A stretch of 64,000 bases of DNA from Cytobacillus sp. NCCP-133 (GCF_026011715.1 NZ_BRVM01000003.1:127297-191296); one strand, 5' to 3'; counted from the first letter of the stretch, positions 37,312 to 45,296 are shown. The notes: generated by a model not told the origin, from the sequence alone. Numbers and translations are program-made.

Positions 37312-38151
37312 TTACCTGCCGAGCACCTTCTCATTGCGCTCTGTAACCCGGTGATAATAGGCTTCAAACAAACCTGCCTCTTCTTCTGTCAGCTGACCAG
37401 CGTAAAGGCGCCCAGCCTTCTTGTTTAGTGTCTGCAAGAAGCGGAGCATCACATCCTGAACAGTCAATTCTGCATTAAAAAGCTCAGATAGAGATGCCAT
37501 TACGTCTGGCTGTATCTCCGGGTACTCAAATTTGGTTTGTTCCCCTTTTCTTGAAAGGGAGTAGAAGTTCCCAATCAAGTCTGCCCGCTCACCTCCGCTG
37601 CCATTTATACAAAGGTAGATCTGCACGGCCACACCATTTCGGAGACGCCTTTGCGATATACCTGCAAACTTTTGCCCGCCTATGCTCAGATCATAGCTGC
37701 CAGGACAATAGGACCCAATAATTTCTCTCGCTTCTATTTTTTTATTAAAATCAGAAAACATCTCTTTAATAATCATCCACATGGCATCATACCCGCGGTT
37801 TATATCAATGCCTTTTTCACTTTCCGGGAAAATCAGCGATATATTCAGGACTCCTTCATCAAGGACAACTGCCAGGCCGCCTGAATTTCGGACGATTACT
37901 TTATAACTTTTGCTTTTTAAATAATCGATGCCTTCTTTTAAGAAAGGAAGCTTGGTATCCTGAATCCCGAGCACAATCGTGTTATGGTGGACCCATGTTC
38001 GTGCAGTAGCGGGTGCTGCACCCGACCCGACAGAAGCACAAAGCGTATCGTCCATACCAAATGAATGCAGGGCATTTAGATGAATGCCTCCTGCCGATTG
38101 ATCGATGACTCTCCATTCCTCCTGCAGCAGTAAATCTTGCGCCAAACTCAT
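37312..38151 (-). CDS. lipL: Octanoyl-[GcvH]:protein N-octanoyltransferase LipL
   Basis: This amidotransferase moves octanoyl (or lipoyl) groups from GcvH to the E2 subunits of 2-oxoacid dehydrogenases, the Gram-positive lipoate relay. The 279 residues have the BPL/LipB fold with the nucleophile Cys at 149 in [12 protein letters not shown], and the conserved Lys in [12 protein letters not shown]. It lies between rsfA and pta as in B. subtilis (ywfL). An AAAGGGGAT site precedes the ATG. Confidence 0.94.
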   Translation of the reverse strand: MSLAQDLLLQEEWRVIDQSAGGIHLNALHSFGMDDTLCASVGSGAAPATARTWVHHNTIVLGIQDTKLPFLKEGIDYLKSKSYKVIVRNSGGLAVVLDEGVLNISLIFPESEKGIDINRGYDAMWMIIKEMFSDFNKKIEAREIIGSYCPGSYDLSIGGQKFAGISQRRLRNGVAVQIYLCINGSGGERADLIGNFYSLSRKGEQTKFEYPEIQPDVMASLSELFNAELTVQDVMLRFLQTLNKKAGRLYAGQLTEEEAGLFEAYYHRVTERNEKVLGR

Positions 38152-38195
38152 CTTTTTGATCCCCTTTTGCCGATATCCCGAGTCAAACTGCGTTA

Positions 38196-38287
38196 ATCGG
38201 CTAAAATTATCTATTGCCAGGCCGGCCTTTTATCATTGACGGCCTATTTTTTTATTTTAACGGCCATTTCAGCCATATTAACGGCAT
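38196..38287 (+). repeat. 21-bp-phased array, TTAACGGCC core, five units
   Basis: Unit marks lie at 38198 (CGGCTA), 38219 (AGGCC), 38240 (CGGCCTA), 38261 (CGGCCAT) and 38282 (CGGCATA), all exactly 21 bp apart and mostly preceded by TTAA or TTGA. It lies between pta and lipL, oriented opposite to their transcription. Confidence 0.8.
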
Positions 38288-38351
38288 ATGGCTATAGCAA
38301 ATTTATTATAGCAAAAAAGCCAGTCACAAGGGACCGGCTTCTAGTTCACAA

Positions 38352-39329
38352 TTATTGGTTTAAAGCCTGAGCTGCAGTAATTAATGCAAGTTTATACACA
38401 TCTTCCTCGTTGCAGCCGCGGGATAGGTCATTGACCGGACGGTTTAAGCCCTGCAGGATTGGTCCAACCGCTTCGAAGTTTCCAAGCCGCTGGGCAATTT
38501 TGTAGCCAATGTTTCCAGCTTCCAGGCTAGGGAAGATAAATACATTTGCATCTCCCTGGATTGGTGAATCCGGAGCTTTTTTCTCTGCTACAGATGGAAC
38601 AAATGCTGCATCAAATTGGAACTCCCCATCAATGATCAATAATGGGTCACGAACTTTTGCTGCTTCAAGTGCTGCAGAAACTTTTTCTGTTTCCGAAGAC
38701 TTGGCAGATCCTTTTGTTGAAAAGCTTAGCATTGCAACACGAGGTTCAATGTCAAACATTCTGGCTGTCTTTGCACTTTCAATTGCAATTTCAGCCAAGT
38801 CCTGGCTATCAGGCAATATGTTAATCGCGCAATCTGCGAAAACATATTTCTCCCCCTCACGCACCATGATGAACACACCAGATGTTTTGCTGACGCCTTC
38901 TTTTGTTTTGATAATTTGAAGAGCCGGTCGCACAGTGTCTGCCGTAGAATGTGCAGCACCGCTCACAAGCCCGTCTGCTTTGTTGGCATAAACAAGCATT
39001 GTACCGAAATAGTTTTCATCCAGAAGAATTTGGCGGGCATCCTCTTCAGTCGCTTTCCCTTTGCGTCTTTCCACAAATGCTGCCACTAGCTCATCCATCA
39101 TCACAAAGTTGTTGGGATCATAAATCTCAGCTGATTCAAGGGAAACATCCATATCCTTGGCTTTCGCTTCGATTTCTGCAATGTTTCCGACAAGGATCGG
39201 TGTGATAATCTTTTCAGCAGCCAATCTTCCAGCTGCTGCTAAAATGCGCTCGTCCTGTCCTTCCGGAAAAACAATTCGCAAATTTTGCCCTGATACTTTT
39301 TCTTTTAAAACCGAGAATAAATCACTCAT
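38352..39329 (-). CDS. pta: Phosphate acetyltransferase
   Basis: This enzyme converts acetyl-CoA and phosphate to acetyl phosphate in overflow metabolism, paired with acetate kinase encoded elsewhere. The 325 residues are the short Pta form without regulatory N-terminal domains, with RIVFPEGQDERIL, LVSGAAHSTADTVRPAL and NRPVNDLSRGC. The CTAGGAGGA site supports the start. A consensus promoter and a perfect cre at about -54 indicate CcpA activation, as known for B. subtilis pta. Confidence 0.97.
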   Translation of the reverse strand: MSDLFSVLKEKVSGQNLRIVFPEGQDERILAAAGRLAAEKIITPILVGNIAEIEAKAKDMDVSLESAEIYDPNNFVMMDELVAAFVERRKGKATEEDARQILLDENYFGTMLVYANKADGLVSGAAHSTADTVRPALQIIKTKEGVSKTSGVFIMVREGEKYVFADCAINILPDSQDLAEIAIESAKTARMFDIEPRVAMLSFSTKGSAKSSETEKVSAALEAAKVRDPLLIIDGEFQFDAAFVPSVAEKKAPDSPIQGDANVFIFPSLEAGNIGYKIAQRLGNFEAVGPILQGLNRPVNDLSRGCNEEDVYKLALITAAQALNQ

Positions 39330-39392
39330 GCAAATTCCTCCTAGGCCTCTGATTTCCGTTCAATTAATAGAACTTACCCTATATACTTCCTT

Positions 39393-39420
39393 AGAATACT
39401 CTTCATACCCAGAATTTCAA
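39393..39420 (-). promoter_or_regulatory. Sigma-A promoter of pta
   Basis: Minus strand: -35 TTGAAA (39415-39420), 16 bp, -10 TATTCT (39393-39398). The inferred start is near 39386. Confidence 0.6.
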
Positions 39421-39433
39421 GAAGTTCGGCTGC

Positions 39434-39447
39434 TGTTAACGCTTTCA
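39434..39447 (-). promoter_or_regulatory. cre site upstream of pta (CcpA activation)
   Basis: The minus strand reads TGAAAGCGTTAACA, an exact fit to TGWAANCGNTNWCA. Its centre is about 54 bp upstream of the predicted transcript start, the position from which CcpA activates ackA and pta in B. subtilis. Confidence 0.75.
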
Positions 39448-39584
39448 GCTAAAATGTTTTTGTTTTCGGTAAATTACCAATAATTAAGTAACCTTTTGAT
39501 GCGGTTTATGGATATCTTGTTTTAAGATAACCATAATGGCCTTTTTGTAAACGGCTTTTTAAAGTACAAAGCACCTATACCCGT

Positions 39585-39615
39585 TCACCCAAGTGGCATA
39601 GGAGCCTGACACTCG
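39585..39615. repeat. Short relic repeat (GGAGCCTGACAC)
   Basis: AAGTGGCATAGGAGCCTGACAC matches AAGTGGTATAGGTGCCTGTTAC at about 60375-60396 in all but a few bases. Non-coding; origin unknown. Confidence 0.4.
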
Positions 39616-39664
39616 ATTAATTCTAACATTTCAAGTTTTGTACACATGTTAATTGGAGAAACTA

Positions 39665-39673
39665 TGTTATAGT
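39665..39673 (+). promoter_or_regulatory. Extended -10 promoter of hemQ
   Basis: TGTTATAGT fits the extended -10 motif TGNTATAAT with one mismatch. The -35 is weak. It ends 40 bp before the hemQ start. Confidence 0.45.
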
Positions 39674-39712
39674 AGTGATGAGAATTTTTAGTACATATTA
39701 GGAGTGATTGCA

Positions 39713-40459
39713 ATGAGTGAAGCAGCAGTAACGCTCGACGGCTGGTATTGTTTACATGATTTCCGTACAGTTGATTGGACAACGTGGAAAATGCTTCCCA
39801 ATGAAGAGCGCCAGACAGCCATCCAGGAATTTACGGCTCTTGTAGACAAGTGGAATACTACACAAAGCGAGAAAAACGGCAGCCATGCCCTTTATACAAT
39901 TGTCGGCCAAAAAGCTGATTTTATGATGATGATCTTAAGGCCTACAATGGAAGAGCTAAATGAAATTGAAAACGAATTCAATAAATCAAAACTAGCTGAA
40001 TATACAATTCCGGCTCATTCTTATGTTTCTGTAGTTGAATTGAGCAATTACCTGCCGGCAGGTGAAGATCCTTACCAGAATCCGCAAATATTGGCACGGC
40101 TTTACCCTGAACTGCCTAATGCCAAGCACGTTTGCTTCTATCCGATGGACAAGCGCCGCCAGGGTAATGACAACTGGTACATGCTTCCGATGGAAGAGCG
40201 CCGCAACATGATGCGCAGCCACGGCATGATTGGCCGCCAATATGCCGGCAAGGTAAAACAAATCATCACCGGCTCTGTCGGCTTTGATGATTACGAATGG
40301 GGCGTTACTCTATTCTCCGATGATGTTCTTCAATTCAAAAAGCTTGTTTATGAAATGCGTTTTGATGAAGTAAGTGCCCGCTACGGCGAATTTGGCTCTT
40401 TTTTCGTTGGGAACATCCTTGAAGAAGACAAGGTAGAAAAATTCCTGCACGTAAATTAA
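39713..40459 (+). CDS. hemQ: Coproheme decarboxylase HemQ
   Basis: This enzyme oxidatively decarboxylates coproheme to heme b, the last step of the Gram-positive coproporphyrin-dependent heme pathway. The 248 residues have the chlorite-dismutase-like double ferredoxin fold. The catalytic Tyr is about residue 143 (CFYPMDKRR) and the proximal His is 170 (MRSHGMIGR). The ATG has GGAG nine nucleotides upstream. It is divergent from pta as in B. subtilis (ywfI). Confidence 0.96.
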   Translation: MSEAAVTLDGWYCLHDFRTVDWTTWKMLPNEERQTAIQEFTALVDKWNTTQSEKNGSHALYTIVGQKADFMMMILRPTMEELNEIENEFNKSKLAEYTIPAHSYVSVVELSNYLPAGEDPYQNPQILARLYPELPNAKHVCFYPMDKRRQGNDNWYMLPMEERRNMMRSHGMIGRQYAGKVKQIITGSVGFDDYEWGVTLFSDDVLQFKKLVYEMRFDEVSARYGEFGSFFVGNILEEDKVEKFLHVN

Positions 40460-40470
40460 TTTTATTTTTA

Positions 40471-40500
40471 AACTCCCAGGCCATCTGGGAGTTTTTTCTT
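40471..40500 (+). terminator. Terminator after hemQ
   Basis: AACTCCCAG-GCCAT-CTGGGAGTT with TTTTTCTT following, 12 nt past the stop. Confidence 0.9.
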
Positions 40501-40508
40501 TTTCCGAG

Positions 40509-40537
40509 GCATAAAAAAACATGCCTATACATACTAA
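40509..40537 (+). promoter_or_regulatory. Sigma-E-like promoter before cwlJ
   Basis: -35 GCATAAA (40509-40515), 14 bp, -10 CATACTAA (40530-40537), close to the mother-cell sigma-E consensus (GHATATT-N14-CATACAMT). cwlJ and gerQ are mother-cell genes in B. subtilis. Confidence 0.55.
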
Positions 40538-40620
40538 TGGAATAGTGAGTTTCTATTATAAATTCATATGCAGTTCTCTTTCCCGCAGCAGCAAGGCTCA
40601 GCATAAAGAGAGGTGAAGAG

Positions 40621-41044
40621 ATGGGAGTGATCCCTTACACCGAAGAAGATGTTAAGCTTCTGGCCCGGCTTATGCGCGCTGAAGCTGAGGAAGACGGAAA
40701 ACAAGGCATGCTGATGGTCGGGAATGTGGGGGTTAACCGTGTGCGGGGTAATTGTATAGACTTCAAGGATATCCGATCGATTAGAAGGATAGTCTTTCAA
40801 AGCCCAGGCGGGTTTGAAGCCACGCAGAAAGGCTACTTCTATCAAGGTGCACGGCAAAGTGAATTGGATTTGGCCCGCCAAGTCATAAAGGGACAGCCGC
40901 ATCATCCTGCAAGCAATGCGCATTATGGGTTTTCCGGCCACAGGGAAACTGCCCTGCACAGTGTTTAACCAATGGAACTCCGGCCGGTTCAAGGCTCATT
41001 GCTTTTATAAGCCCACCCCGGAGGACTGTCCGACTGTTTACTAA
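40621..41044 (+). pseudogene. cwlJ: Cell wall hydrolase CwlJ, broken by two frameshifts
   Basis: CwlJ is a spore cortex-lytic enzyme active in germination. The first about 99 codons (RLMRAEAEEDGKQGMLMVGN, GYFYQGARQSELDLARQVI) match CwlJ, which is about 142 residues in B. subtilis. An apparent extra GC at 40918-40919 shifts the frame, so translation stops at 40968. The expected continuation LWVFRPQGNCPAQ is in another frame up to about 40962. There a missing G shifts again to FNQWNSGRFKAHCFYKPTPE, ending at TAA 41042-41044. A good AGAGGTGAAGAG site precedes the ATG. Either a recent pseudogene or sequencing errors. Confidence 0.85.
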
Positions 41045-41115
41045 CTGCGATCGTCTCTTTTTTGCTTCAATACTTAGCTTAAGATGGCTGATAATATTTA
41101 TTAGGAGGGAAAAAA

Positions 41116-41595
41116 TTGAGTCAATCAAATTATGGTCAATACCCTTATTATGGTTACCAGCATCCCTACACAGGAACAGCAGGTCAAAAGGCACCAGGCT
41201 ATCAGGCCCAGCCGGGAATGGCGGGAATGGCGGGAATGGGAACAATGCCGCCCGCTGGAACAGTCGCAGGTGTGAGCGCATCTGCACCAGGCCAGCAAAT
41301 CCCTGGCATGCTGCCGCTGGAACAGTCCTACATTGAAAATATTCTGCGTTTAAACAGAGGAAAGCTTGCTACAGTCTATGCAACCTTTGAAAACAACACG
41401 GAGTGGAATGCAAAGGTTTTTAAAGGCATCATTGAAGCAGCCGGCCGCGACCATTTAATTCTAAGTGATCCGCAAACCGGCATGCGCTTTCTGATCCCGA
41501 TGATTTATCTCGATTATGTAACCTTTGAGGAAGAGATTGAATATGAATATCCTTTCAACGGAGGGCCAGGTATGACCCAGTACTCTCCACGTTAG
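41116..41595 (+). CDS. gerQ: Spore coat protein GerQ
   Basis: An inner coat protein required for CwlJ localisation and crosslinked by transglutaminase Tgl in B. subtilis. The 159 residues have a Tyr/Gln/Gly/Pro-rich N-terminus with short GMAGMAGMG repeats (about 34-43), then a conserved C-terminal domain (QSYIENILRLNRGKLATVYA, WNAKVFKGIIEAAGRDHLIL). The start is TTG with AGGAGGGA upstream. It lies just after cwlJ, as in Bacilli generally. It stays intact although its partner gene is broken. Confidence 0.95.
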   Translation: MSQSNYGQYPYYGYQHPYTGTAGQKAPGYQAQPGMAGMAGMGTMPPAGTVAGVSASAPGQQIPGMLPLEQSYIENILRLNRGKLATVYATFENNTEWNAKVFKGIIEAAGRDHLILSDPQTGMRFLIPMIYLDYVTFEEEIEYEYPFNGGPGMTQYSPR

Positions 41596-41601
41596 ATAAA
41601 A

Positions 41602-41812
41602 AAAGCGCAAGGCCCTTGCCCACGAAGGAAAGCAGACTAAGAACGCCAGGTCCTGTGGCAACGTCTGCATGACCCACATCCTGTGGGCCTCGAGCACAAG
41701 CCGGACCTCGTTGAAAGGCATTCTTTGCCTTTTTGGGAGGCTTTCCTGAAATGTGGAGGGACTGTCCAGGGACTCGAGGGGCAGGCTGCTGGCGCTAGAC
41801 CGTTATCTAAGT
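41602..41812 (+). repeat. Dispersed repeat, long copy (~210 bp)
   Basis: The fullest direct copy. It starts AAAGCGCAAGGCCCTTGCCCAC, has GAACGCCAGGTCCTGTGGCAACGTC, two CCTCGAG/ACTCGAG marks, and ends GCTAGACCGTTATCTAAGTT. Its internal GTCCTGTGGC..ACCCACATCCTGTGGGC can form stem-loops. The copy at 55769-55915 is its inverted partner. Confidence 0.7.
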
Positions 41813-41836
41813 TAAAAGTTACTTTCTTACTCTATG

Positions 41837-41874
41837 AAAAAGGAGCTTTGACTTCCATGTCAAAGCTCCTTTTT
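41837..41874 (-). terminator. Terminator after ywdK (bidirectional)
   Basis: A perfect 16-bp hairpin AAAAAGGAGCTTTGAC / GTCAAAGCTCCTTTTT between convergent gerQ and ywdK. Confidence 0.92.
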
Positions 41875-41876
41875 CT

Positions 41877-42248
41877 TTATAGATATTTAACTGTTGCAAT
41901 AATCAGCAAAACCCAAGCCGCTAAAAATGACAATCCGCCAAGCGGTGTAATGGCCCCGAGCACACTGATTTTTGTCAGCGTTAATACATATAAGCTTCCT
42001 GAGAATAGAATAATCCCAATTAGCATCAGCCAACCCGACCACGAGAGCAAAGAAGTGGCAGGCAGTTTCCCAAGCAGGACACCAATGATCAATAACCCGG
42101 CTGCATGGAACATTTGATAGGTAACGCCTGTTTTCCATGTTTCCAAATACTTGGGCTCCACTCTTCCTTCCAGTCCATGGGCTCCAAATGCCCCTAAAGC
42201 GACAGATAAAAAAGCATTGATTGCTCCGATGATAATAAATAGCTTCAT
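41877..42248 (-). CDS. ywdK: DUF423 membrane protein YwdK
   Basis: A 123-residue inner membrane protein of the DUF423 family with four predicted helices and the family N-terminus GAINAFLSVALGAFGAHGLEG. Function unknown. A GTAGGAGA site precedes the ATG. It follows ywdI on the same strand with a 27-bp gap. Confidence 0.9.
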   Translation of the reverse strand: MKLFIIIGAINAFLSVALGAFGAHGLEGRVEPKYLETWKTGVTYQMFHAAGLLIIGVLLGKLPATSLLSWSGWLMLIGIILFSGSLYVLTLTKISVLGAITPLGGLSFLAAWVLLIIATVKYL

Positions 42249-42275
42249 ATTCTCCTACACCTCTTATTCCGTTTT

Positions 42276-42551
42276 TTAAAAGTCGAATAATGAATCACCG
42301 TTTGCTTCATCATCCATTTTCATTTTCTTTGGCTGCAAATTCGCAGGCTCTGCAGCCGGTGCGCTGTATGTACGGCTACTAGAGGCTGCAGCAGGAGTGC
42401 TAATAACGGTATCTGATTCTTCCAAAACCAGCTCGCACAACGCTTTAATCGCCTGTACCCTTTCCCTGATCCGGGCTTCTGACTGACCAGTTTTTGCCTC
42501 CAGCAGTTCTTTTTCCATTTTTCCCAACAGTTTTTGAACAGAGATATTCAA
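42276..42551 (-). CDS. ywdI: YwdI family protein (DUF5327)
   Basis: A 91-residue protein with a helical N-terminal half (VQKLLGKMEKELLEAKTG, ARIRERVQAIKALCELVLEE) and a low-complexity Ala/Ser/Pro C-terminus. It is placed as YwdI/DUF5327 by position between ung and ywdK and by helix pattern. I use TTG, which has AGAGG eight nucleotides upstream; the GTG three codons earlier overlaps that site. Function unknown. Confidence 0.75.
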   Translation of the reverse strand: MNISVQKLLGKMEKELLEAKTGQSEARIRERVQAIKALCELVLEESDTVISTPAAASSSRTYSAPAAEPANLQPKKMKMDDEANGDSLFDF

Positions 42552-42623
42552 ACGCTTCACCTCTTTCTATGAAAAGCGACATCATTTTTTAGACTTGAAA
42601 CCTTTAGACCAACTTAAAGTTTA

Positions 42624-42794
42624 TCAGGTTTTCTTTTCGAAACGCAAACAGGGATGGCCAGATGCCCGAAAAACTTCCATGGAAGGCATGCGTCTCGTTT
42701 TAAATTGAAAAGCTTTGCATCCCTTGGGATAATTACGGTCCCAAGTCACATAGAAATACTTGCATTTGAAACAATCAATCCGCTGTAAACTCAT
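42624..42794 (-). CDS. Small Cys-rich protein next to ung (56 aa)
   Basis: The 56 residues have a CxxC near the start (IDCFKCKYFYVTWDRNYPKG) and two later cysteines (GCKAF, HPCLRF), a likely four-Cys zinc site. Similar short proteins beside ung in Bacilli are sometimes labelled uracil-DNA glycosylase, apparently from neighbourhood only. They lack the glycosylase fold. A GGGAGAAAG site supports the ATG; a 19-codon extension was rejected. Function unknown. Confidence 0.75.
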   Translation of the reverse strand: MSLQRIDCFKCKYFYVTWDRNYPKGCKAFQFKTRRMPSMEVFRASGHPCLRFEKKT

Positions 42795-42843
42795 CTTTCT
42801 CCCGTTCCTCTGCTCTGAACAGCCCTGATCCCCACGGGGAGGC

Positions 42844-42855
42844 TGAAACATGTTT
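42844..42855. other. Everted parS half-site palindrome GAAACATGTTTC
   Basis: A perfect 12-bp palindrome made of the parS half motifs GAAACA and TGTTTC in reversed order, 36 bp from the true parS site. May be chance. Confidence 0.3.
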
Positions 42856-42890
42856 CGAGTCCTTTCTCGTAATCCAAAGCATTTCCTGTA

Positions 42891-42906
42891 TGTTTCACGT
42901 GAAACA
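42891..42906. promoter_or_regulatory. parS chromosome segregation site
   Basis: TGTTTCACGTGAAACA is an exact match to the bacterial parS consensus TGTTNCACGTGAAACA bound by Spo0J/ParB. It lies between ung and the small Cys gene. This places the window in the origin-proximal part of the chromosome, where parS sites cluster. Confidence 0.95.
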
Positions 42907-42918
42907 TGACGAAAGGTT

Positions 42919-43599
42919 TCATCGGTCTGGAATCTTCCAGTCGATGGGTGCTTGTTCCTGCTCCTCTAGCCTATCATTCACCATTGAAAATGGCCTGCTG
43001 CCAAAAAAACCTTTTCGGGCGGAAAACGGGCTAGGATGTGGGGCAAGGAGGATGGAATGTTTAGACGGATCAATGAGCTTTCCCTTTTCTTGTGCAGGTC
43101 TTCCCCATAGGATAAAAATAATGGGCTTTTTCCTTTCATTGAGTTTTTTGATTATGGTATCCGTAAAGGTTTCCCACCCTTTCCCTTTATGGGAATGCGC
43201 CTGTCCTTTGCGGACGGTCAAAACAGTATTTAAGAGAAGGACCCCTTCTTTCGCCCATTTTACAAGGCAGCCATTATTGGGAATCTCATAGCCCAGATCC
43301 GCCTGCATTTCTTTCAATATATTTTTCAAAGATGGCGGGATTTTGACCTCTGGTTTCACGGAGAAGCTTAGCCCATGGGCCTGTCCTGGACCATGGTAGG
43401 GATCCTGCCCGAGTATGACCACTTTTACATCCTTATAGGGTGTATAATGCAGCGCATTAAAAATATCCTCCTGCTTGGGAAAAACCGTATGCTCCTCATA
43501 TTCTTTCTTTAAAAACTCCCGCAGCTCCAAATAATAGGGCTTTTGAAACTCCGCTCCCAGTATCTCCTGCCAATCATTTCTTACAATCATTTTTCCCAT
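42919..43599 (-). CDS. ung: Uracil-DNA glycosylase family 1
   Basis: This enzyme removes uracil from DNA in base excision repair. The 226 residues show the water-activating motif GQDPYHGP (Asp at 66), then [10 protein letters not shown] and the DNA-intercalation loop [23 protein letters not shown] lies before the ATG; a long upstream extension (56 codons) is not credible. A second Met at codon 4 is an alternative. Confidence 0.97.
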   Translation of the reverse strand: MGKMIVRNDWQEILGAEFQKPYYLELREFLKKEYEEHTVFPKQEDIFNALHYTPYKDVKVVILGQDPYHGPGQAHGLSFSVKPEVKIPPSLKNILKEMQADLGYEIPNNGCLVKWAKEGVLLLNTVLTVRKGQAHSHKGKGWETFTDTIIKKLNERKKPIIFILWGRPAQEKGKLIDPSKHSILLAPHPSPFSARKGFFGSRPFSMVNDRLEEQEQAPIDWKIPDR

Positions 43600-43718
43600 G
43601 AGGAACTCCTTTCCTTTCCTTTTGAAGGGCCCGTGCCTTACCTTTGTTATATACCCGTTCTTATCCCCCTTCAATAGCAACCTATCAATTTTACAAAATC
43701 TATCATTCTTTTGCACAT

Positions 43719-43743
43719 GTTTAAAAAATGGCGGAGCGGATAA
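43719..43743 (+). promoter_or_regulatory. Sigma-B-like promoter
   Basis: -35 GTTTAA (43719-43724), 13 bp, -10 GGATAA (43738-43743), near the general stress consensus GTTTAA-N12-15-GGGTAW. It serves the general stress protein gene at 43819. Confidence 0.6.
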
Positions 43744-43818
43744 ATATAAACATATAACGGGCAGCAAACATTGCCCTTTAGCTTTATAAACAAAAATCTT
43801 TCAAGGAGGCTGTTATAA

Positions 43819-44148
43819 ATGTATAAAATTGAAATCGCAGAAAACGGTGTACAAGCAACAGACACAATCAGAATGCTTCAAAGCCAAGGTTTTAATAAAG
43901 AGGCTATTTACATTTTCGCGCATGATAAGGATCGTTCCGAGCACCTTTCTGATGCTACTGATACGGGTGATGTCGGCATGAAGGAACAAGGCTTCTTTGA
44001 TTCCGTCGGCAACGTATTCAAAAAACGAGGAGACGAGCTTCGTTCTAAGTTTGAGTCTGTCGGTTTAACCAAAACAGAAGCTGAACAATATGAAAAGGTA
44101 TTGGACGAAGGGAAACTAGTGATTGTTGGTACAGACGAAGTAAAATAA
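43819..44148 (+). CDS. yflT: General stress protein (YflT/GSP17M family)
   Basis: A 109-residue protein with the YflT (heat-induced stress protein) fold: N-terminal MYKIEIAENGVQATDTIRMLQSQG-like beta-alpha unit and IYIFAHDKDRSEHL. B. subtilis YflT is induced by sigma-B, and a sigma-B-like promoter lies 75 bp upstream here. AAGGAGG precedes the ATG. Biochemical role unknown. Confidence 0.88.
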   Translation: MYKIEIAENGVQATDTIRMLQSQGFNKEAIYIFAHDKDRSEHLSDATDTGDVGMKEQGFFDSVGNVFKKRGDELRSKFESVGLTKTEAEQYEKVLDEGKLVIVGTDEVK

Positions 44149-44180
44149 TAAGCAGATAGCTAGGCCGCTTTTAATATAAA

Positions 44181-44224
44181 ACGAGCCCGGATGATCCTTC
44201 GATCGTCCGGGCTCGTTCTTTTTG
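44181..44224 (+). terminator. Terminator after yflT
   Basis: Arms ACGAGCCCGG / CCGGGCTCGT followed by TCTTTTT. Confidence 0.9.
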
Positions 44225-44276
44225 CATCAAAATGAAGCATTACAGGAAGGAGGGGTTTTACTTGGTTTTCCATGGA

Positions 44277-45296
44277 TTAACCCATCAATCGCTGATAAAT
44301 CGATTTTGCCTGCATTAAATCTTTTGTTCCGTGGATAAGGGCCCGGCCGTCTTTAAAGATAACCAGACGCTGCTCTCCCATATCGACTGACAGCAAATAG
44401 GGATTGCCTTTCACCTGATAGCCAAGCGATTTCAGCTGCTGCGCAAGCTCTCCAAATTCGATTTCCCGCTCTTTAGGGGGCCGAATTTGTACCGTATCCC
44501 TTCCGCAAAGAATGGTGGACTTCATCATGTTTTCTGTCTGCAGGTATGGGTAGGTTCTTTTCTCCCCGCATGATAAGCAGCCTTCATCCTTCGCTTTCGA
44601 TACCTTCATGCTTGAATACTGATTTTGCCACAAATCAAAGCTCACCATGGCGGTCCGGACCGCATCCCAATCTTCTGCCAAAATCTTCAGTGCCTCTGCA
44701 GCTTGATGAGCAATCACCATTTGGACTGCTGGTGCGATAATCCCGCCTGTATCGCAAGTCATCCCTTGAATCGGTATTTTTTTCAATAGGCAATTCAGGC
44801 ATGGGGTTCTGCCTGGAATAATTGTCAGGCTCATTCCAAAGCTGCCTACACAGGCTCCATATATCCAGGGAATCTCATATTTTTGCGAGATATCATTAAT
44901 GGCCATCCTGGTTTCAAAGTTATCAGTGGAATCGAGGATAAGATCGGCTCCCTCGATAAGCTCCTCCAGTTTTTCCGGCGTAGCATCCCCAATCACTGAG
45001 TGTATCTCCACATCGGAGTTAATCTGTTTTAACCGTTTTTCTGCTGCTGCCGCTTTTGGGAGCTTTTCAGCCACATCACTTTCTGTGTAAAGCTGCTGCC
45101 TCTGCAGGTTGCTCGCTTCCACATAATCCCGGTCAATGATCGTTAGTTTGCCGACACCTGCCCGTATCATTACTTCCGCATTTCCCGACCCAAGGGCCCC
45201 TGCTCCAACGACTAATACTTGTTTGGAGCTGATTTTCCCCTGTCCTTCGTTTCCGATTGGCGGAAACAATGTCTGCCGTGAATACCTTTCAGACAT
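44277..45296 (-). CDS. moeB: MoeB/ThiF family adenylyltransferase
   Basis: An E1-like enzyme that adenylates the C-terminal Gly-Gly of MoaD for sulfur loading. The 339 residues have the ATP loop VLVVGAGALGSGNAEV, RQ(Q)LY motifs, and zinc cysteines CLNC and CLSC. About 95 extra C-terminal residues lack the full rhodanese pattern. ATG follows AGGAGGTG. Proximity to moaD, moaE and mobA favours MoeB over ThiF, though one protein may serve both in Bacilli. Confidence 0.9.
   Translation of the reverse strand: MSERYSRQTLFPPIGNEGQGKISSKQVLVVGAGALGSGNAEVMIRAGVGKLTIIDRDYVEASNLQRQQLYTESDVAEKLPKAAAAEKRLKQINSDVEIHSVIGDATPEKLEELIEGADLILDSTDNFETRMAINDISQKYEIPWIYGACVGSFGMSLTIIPGRTPCLNCLLKKIPIQGMTCDTGGIIAPAVQMVIAHQAAEALKILAEDWDAVRTAMVSFDLWQNQYSSMKVSKAKDEGCLSCGEKRTYPYLQTENMMKSTILCGRDTVQIRPPKEREIEFGELAQQLKSLGYQVKGNPYLLSVDMGEQRLVIFKDGRALIHGTKDLMQAKSIYQRLMG

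Noticed and set aside
43600-43767. N-terminal extension of ung
   Set aside because: The 56 extra codons show no homology to Ung and lack a ribosome site; the ATG at 43599 has a strong one.
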